This document shows positions 61,951 through 64,000 of a DNA stretch of 64,000 nucleotides, piece after piece (the first letter of the stretch is position 1; each line of letters starts with the position of its first letter). The position numbers were made by a program, and so were the translations under genes. Below the pieces are notes generated by a model that saw only the letters and a program-made list of their open reading frames with translations, was not told where the DNA came from and ran no database searches. Location of the stretch: NCBI RefSeq assembly GCF_000721175.1, contig NZ_JOEZ01000006.1, positions 1-64,000 of the forward strand, read 5' to 3'. Source of the stretch: Streptomyces anulatus (GTDB lineage: Bacteria; Actinomycetota; Actinomycetes; Streptomycetales; Streptomycetaceae).

Positions 61951-63156
61951 GTGTCGAACACGGAAACTGCCATCGCCTCCGCCGAGGCGCACAGCGCGCA
62001 CAACTACCACCCGTTGCCGGTCGTCGTGGCCACGGCGGACGGCGCCTGGATGACCGATGTCGAGGGCCGTCGGTATCTGGACCTGCTGGCCGGATACTCG
62101 GCGCTCAATTTCGGCCACGGCAACCGTCGGCTCATCGACGCGGCCAAGGCTCAGCTGGAACGGGTGACGCTGACCTCCCGGGCCTTCCACCACGACCGGT
62201 TCGCCGACTTCTGTACGGAGCTGGCGGCGCTGTGCGGCATGGAGACGGTGCTGCCGATGAACACCGGGGCGGAGGCCGTGGAGACCGCGGTGAAGACGGC
62301 CCGCAAGTGGGGCTACCGGGTCAAGGGCGTACCGGACGGCATGGCGAAGATCATCGTGGCCTCGGACAACTTCCACGGCCGCACGACGACGATCATCAGC
62401 TTCTCCACCGACCCGGAGGCGCGGGCCGACTTCGGCCCGTACACCCCGGGGTTCGAGATCGTCCCGTACGGGGATCTCACCGCGATGCGGGAGGCGATGA
62501 CGGAGAACACCGTGGCGGTGCTGATCGAGCCGATCCAGGGCGAGGCCGGCGTACTGGTGCCGCCGGCCGGCTATCTGCCCGGGGTGCGGGAGCTGACCCG
62601 CGAGCGGAACGTGCTGTTCGTCGCGGACGAGATCCAGTCGGGCCTCGGCCGGACCGGGAAGACGTTCGCGCTGGACCACGAGGGTGTGGTGCCGGACATG
62701 TACGTGCTCGGCAAGGCGCTGGGCGGCGGGGTGGTGCCCGTCTCCGCGGTCGTCTCGTCGGCGGACGTGCTCGGCGTGCTCCGGCCCGGCGAGCACGGCT
62801 CCACCTTCGGCGGGAATCCGCTGGCCTGCGCGGTGGCGCTGGAGGTGATCGCGATGCTGCGGACCGGCGAGTACCAGCAGCGGGCGGCCGAGCTGGGCGA
62901 CCATCTGCACCGGGAGCTGGGCCTGTTGACGGGCGGCGGCGCGGTGGAGGCGGTGCGCGGCCGGGGTCTGTGGGCCGGCGTGGACATCGCTCCGGCGCTG
63001 GGCACCGGCCGGGAGATCTCCGAGAAGCTGATGGAGCGGGGGGTGCTGGTGAAGGACACCCACGGCTCGACGATCCGGATCGCCCCGCCGCTGGTGATCA
63101 GCAAGGAGGACCTGGACTGGGGCCTGGACCGGCTGCGGGCGGTGCTGAGCGCCTGA
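61951..63156 (+). CDS. rocD: ornithine aminotransferase
   Basis: A 401-residue class III PLP aminotransferase converting ornithine and 2-oxoglutarate to glutamate-5-semialdehyde and glutamate. OAT marks are NYHPLPVVVATADGAWMTDVEGRRYLDLLAGYSALNFGHGN, MNTGAEAVETAVKTARKWGY, FHGRT, VLIEPIQGEAGV, VADEIQSGLGRTGK and PLP-Lys in YVLGKALGGGVVP. GTG 61951 follows GGAGA at short spacing. Its stop codon overlaps the left end of a MITE-like repeat. No other arginine-catabolism gene is adjacent. Confidence 0.94.
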   Translation: MSNTETAIASAEAHSAHNYHPLPVVVATADGAWMTDVEGRRYLDLLAGYSALNFGHGNRRLIDAAKAQLERVTLTSRAFHHDRFADFCTELAALCGMETVLPMNTGAEAVETAVKTARKWGYRVKGVPDGMAKIIVASDNFHGRTTTIISFSTDPEARADFGPYTPGFEIVPYGDLTAMREAMTENTVAVLIEPIQGEAGVLVPPAGYLPGVRELTRERNVLFVADEIQSGLGRTGKTFALDHEGVVPDMYVLGKALGGGVVPVSAVVSSADVLGVLRPGEHGSTFGGNPLACAVALEVIAMLRTGEYQQRAAELGDHLHRELGLLTGGGAVEAVRGRGLWAGVDIAPALGTGREISEKLMERGVLVKDTHGSTIRIAPPLVISKEDLDWGLDRLRAVLSA

Positions 63157-63320
63157 GAGCCTGTCGGGTGGCCTTCGGCCGGAAAGCGGACGCGGTCCGG
63201 TGCGTGCGGTTCCAGGGCGCCGAGAGGTCCTCGTAGCGGAGCTGCCAGGGCGTTTCGGCAACGCCGGAAGCGTGGCGTCCAGGGCGTGGCCACCCGGTCA
63301 GAGGCCACCCGACAGGCTCT
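63156..63320. mobile_element. 165-bp MITE-like element with 19-bp terminal inverted repeats
   Basis: AGAGCCTGTCGGGTGGCCT at 63156-63174 is repeated perfectly inverted at 63302-63320. The interior holds no gene and has its own short inverted segments (CAGGGCGTTTCGGCAACGCC near 63246). It fits a non-autonomous insertion element whose end has landed on the rocD stop codon, or an imperfect terminator-like repeat family. Confidence 0.7.
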
Positions 63321-63346
63321 GAGCCGGCCCCGTACGGCCCCGGATC

Positions 63347-64000
63347 TCAGAGGATGACGTGGGGCAGGAAGCGGGCGTACTCGTCCGTGACCGGCCCCGC
63401 CGACTCCCGGATGCCGAGCCCCGCCGCCTCGTCCTCGACGGTCCACGCGCCGAGCACCACCCGGTTGCCGTCGATGTCGGGCAGCGGGGCCAGCTCCTGG
63501 TAGCAGCACGGCTCGTCGCGCGTCACGGGCGGCGAGCCGGGACCGTGCAGGTCGACCCCGGCGCCCTCGCGGCCGAGCAGCGGCTTGGACACGTACCCCG
63601 CCCCGCCGGGCCCGGCCAGCTCGCGTGGGCCGTCGAGGTAGGCGGGCAGCAGGTTCGGATGGCCCGGGTACAGCTCCCAGAGGATCGCCAGCAGCGCCTT
63701 GTTGGAGAGCAGCATCTTCCAGGCGGGCTCGATCCAGCAGGTGGTGCCGGAGCCGCCGCCGTTGTCGAGGGTGTCCAGCACCTGCGGGCCGAAGCGGTCC
63801 GTGACCAGCCATTCCCAGGGGTAGAGCTTGAAGCAGCTGCGGATGAACCGCAGCCGGTGGTCGACGAACCGGCCGGACAGCCGGTCCCAGCCGATCTCCT
63901 CGACGGACAGCGCCTCGGTGTCGAGTCCGGCCTGCTGGGCGGTCTCGCGGAGGTACGCGACCGTCATCAGGTCCTCGCCCAGCTCGTCGCCGTCGGAGTG
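63347..64000 (-). CDS. glutathionylspermidine synthase-family protein, partial
   Basis: The C-terminal 218 residues of a protein that runs off the right edge. The sequence SCFKLYPWEWLVTDRFGPQVLDTL, GGSGTTCWIEPAWKMLLSNKALLAILWELYPGHPNLLPAYLD, YVSKPLLGREGAGVDL and VVLGAWTVEDEAAGLGIRES matches the ATP-grasp end of the GSP_synth family. Actinobacterial members lack a known polyamine-thiol substrate and are of uncertain function. The stop codon is at 63347-63349; the frame is open through the last base. Confidence 0.85.
   Translation of the reverse strand, partial: HSDGDELGEDLMTVAYLRETAQQAGLDTEALSVEEIGWDRLSGRFVDHRLRFIRSCFKLYPWEWLVTDRFGPQVLDTLDNGGGSGTTCWIEPAWKMLLSNKALLAILWELYPGHPNLLPAYLDGPRELAGPGGAGYVSKPLLGREGAGVDLHGPGSPPVTRDEPCCYQELAPLPDIDGNRVVLGAWTVEDEAAGLGIRESAGPVTDEYARFLPHVIL

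Overview
The window is chromosomal DNA from a Streptomyces-like actinobacterium. It has very high G+C, dense genes with frequent GTG/TTG starts, long spurious antisense frames, and G+C-rich hairpin terminators without T-tracts. Gene content and order resemble, from memory, the SCO48xx region of the S. coelicolor chromosome, read in reverse.

0-14.6 kb: an ECF sigma factor with a SnoaL-like tail, a STAS protein, a large secreted subtilase and a Uma2-type nuclease. Then comes a nucleoside salvage block: lipoprotein, fused ATPase and two permeases of a nucleoside importer, cytidine deaminase and thymidine phosphorylase. Three of its transcription units share a CTACGCGCGTAG-like palindrome. An M20 amidohydrolase follows.

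14.8-29.6 kb: a surface glycopolymer locus. It encodes a NeuB-type nonulosonate synthase, a CMP-nonulosonate synthetase fused to a HAD phosphatase, three polysialyltransferase-like proteins, a DUF6716 glycosyltransferase, two family-2 glycosyltransferases, a TPR protein with a possible sialyltransferase-like domain, a polysaccharide pyruvyl transferase-like protein and an acyltransferase. The likely product is a Kdn-type wall polymer (teichulosonic acid).

29.8-41.2 kb: a LysE exporter, an L,D-transpeptidase lipoprotein, an ECF sigma/membrane-protein pair, and a patch with a MurG-like gene, a low-molecular-weight phosphatase and a decapitated DegT aminotransferase. These are followed by two Streptomyces hypotheticals (one split by a stop codon), a GH20 hexosaminidase, a decaying 18-bp tandem repeat and an OHCU decarboxylase.

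41.4-51.4 kb: the sdhCDAB operon, small membrane and hypothetical proteins, a DCC protein and a TetR regulator with two matching operators, a peptide-type solute-binding protein and a membrane metallophosphoesterase.

51.4-55.1 kb: a small integrated element with a phiBT1-type large serine recombinase. It splits a small membrane-protein gene (the SCO4848 family, known host of the phiBT1 attB) into two pieces about 3.3 kb apart. Just inside its left end the element carries a complete, divergent copy of that same gene in the opposite orientation, plus a truncated DUF7848/XRE module.

55.2-64 kb: a D-Ala-D-Ala carboxypeptidase homolog, a YihY/BrkB protein, a DprE1/DprE2-like pair, a 2'-5' RNA ligase-like protein, trpS, rocD, a 165-bp MITE-like repeat and a partial glutathionylspermidine synthase-family gene running off the window. 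No tRNA, rRNA or CRISPR array was recognised.
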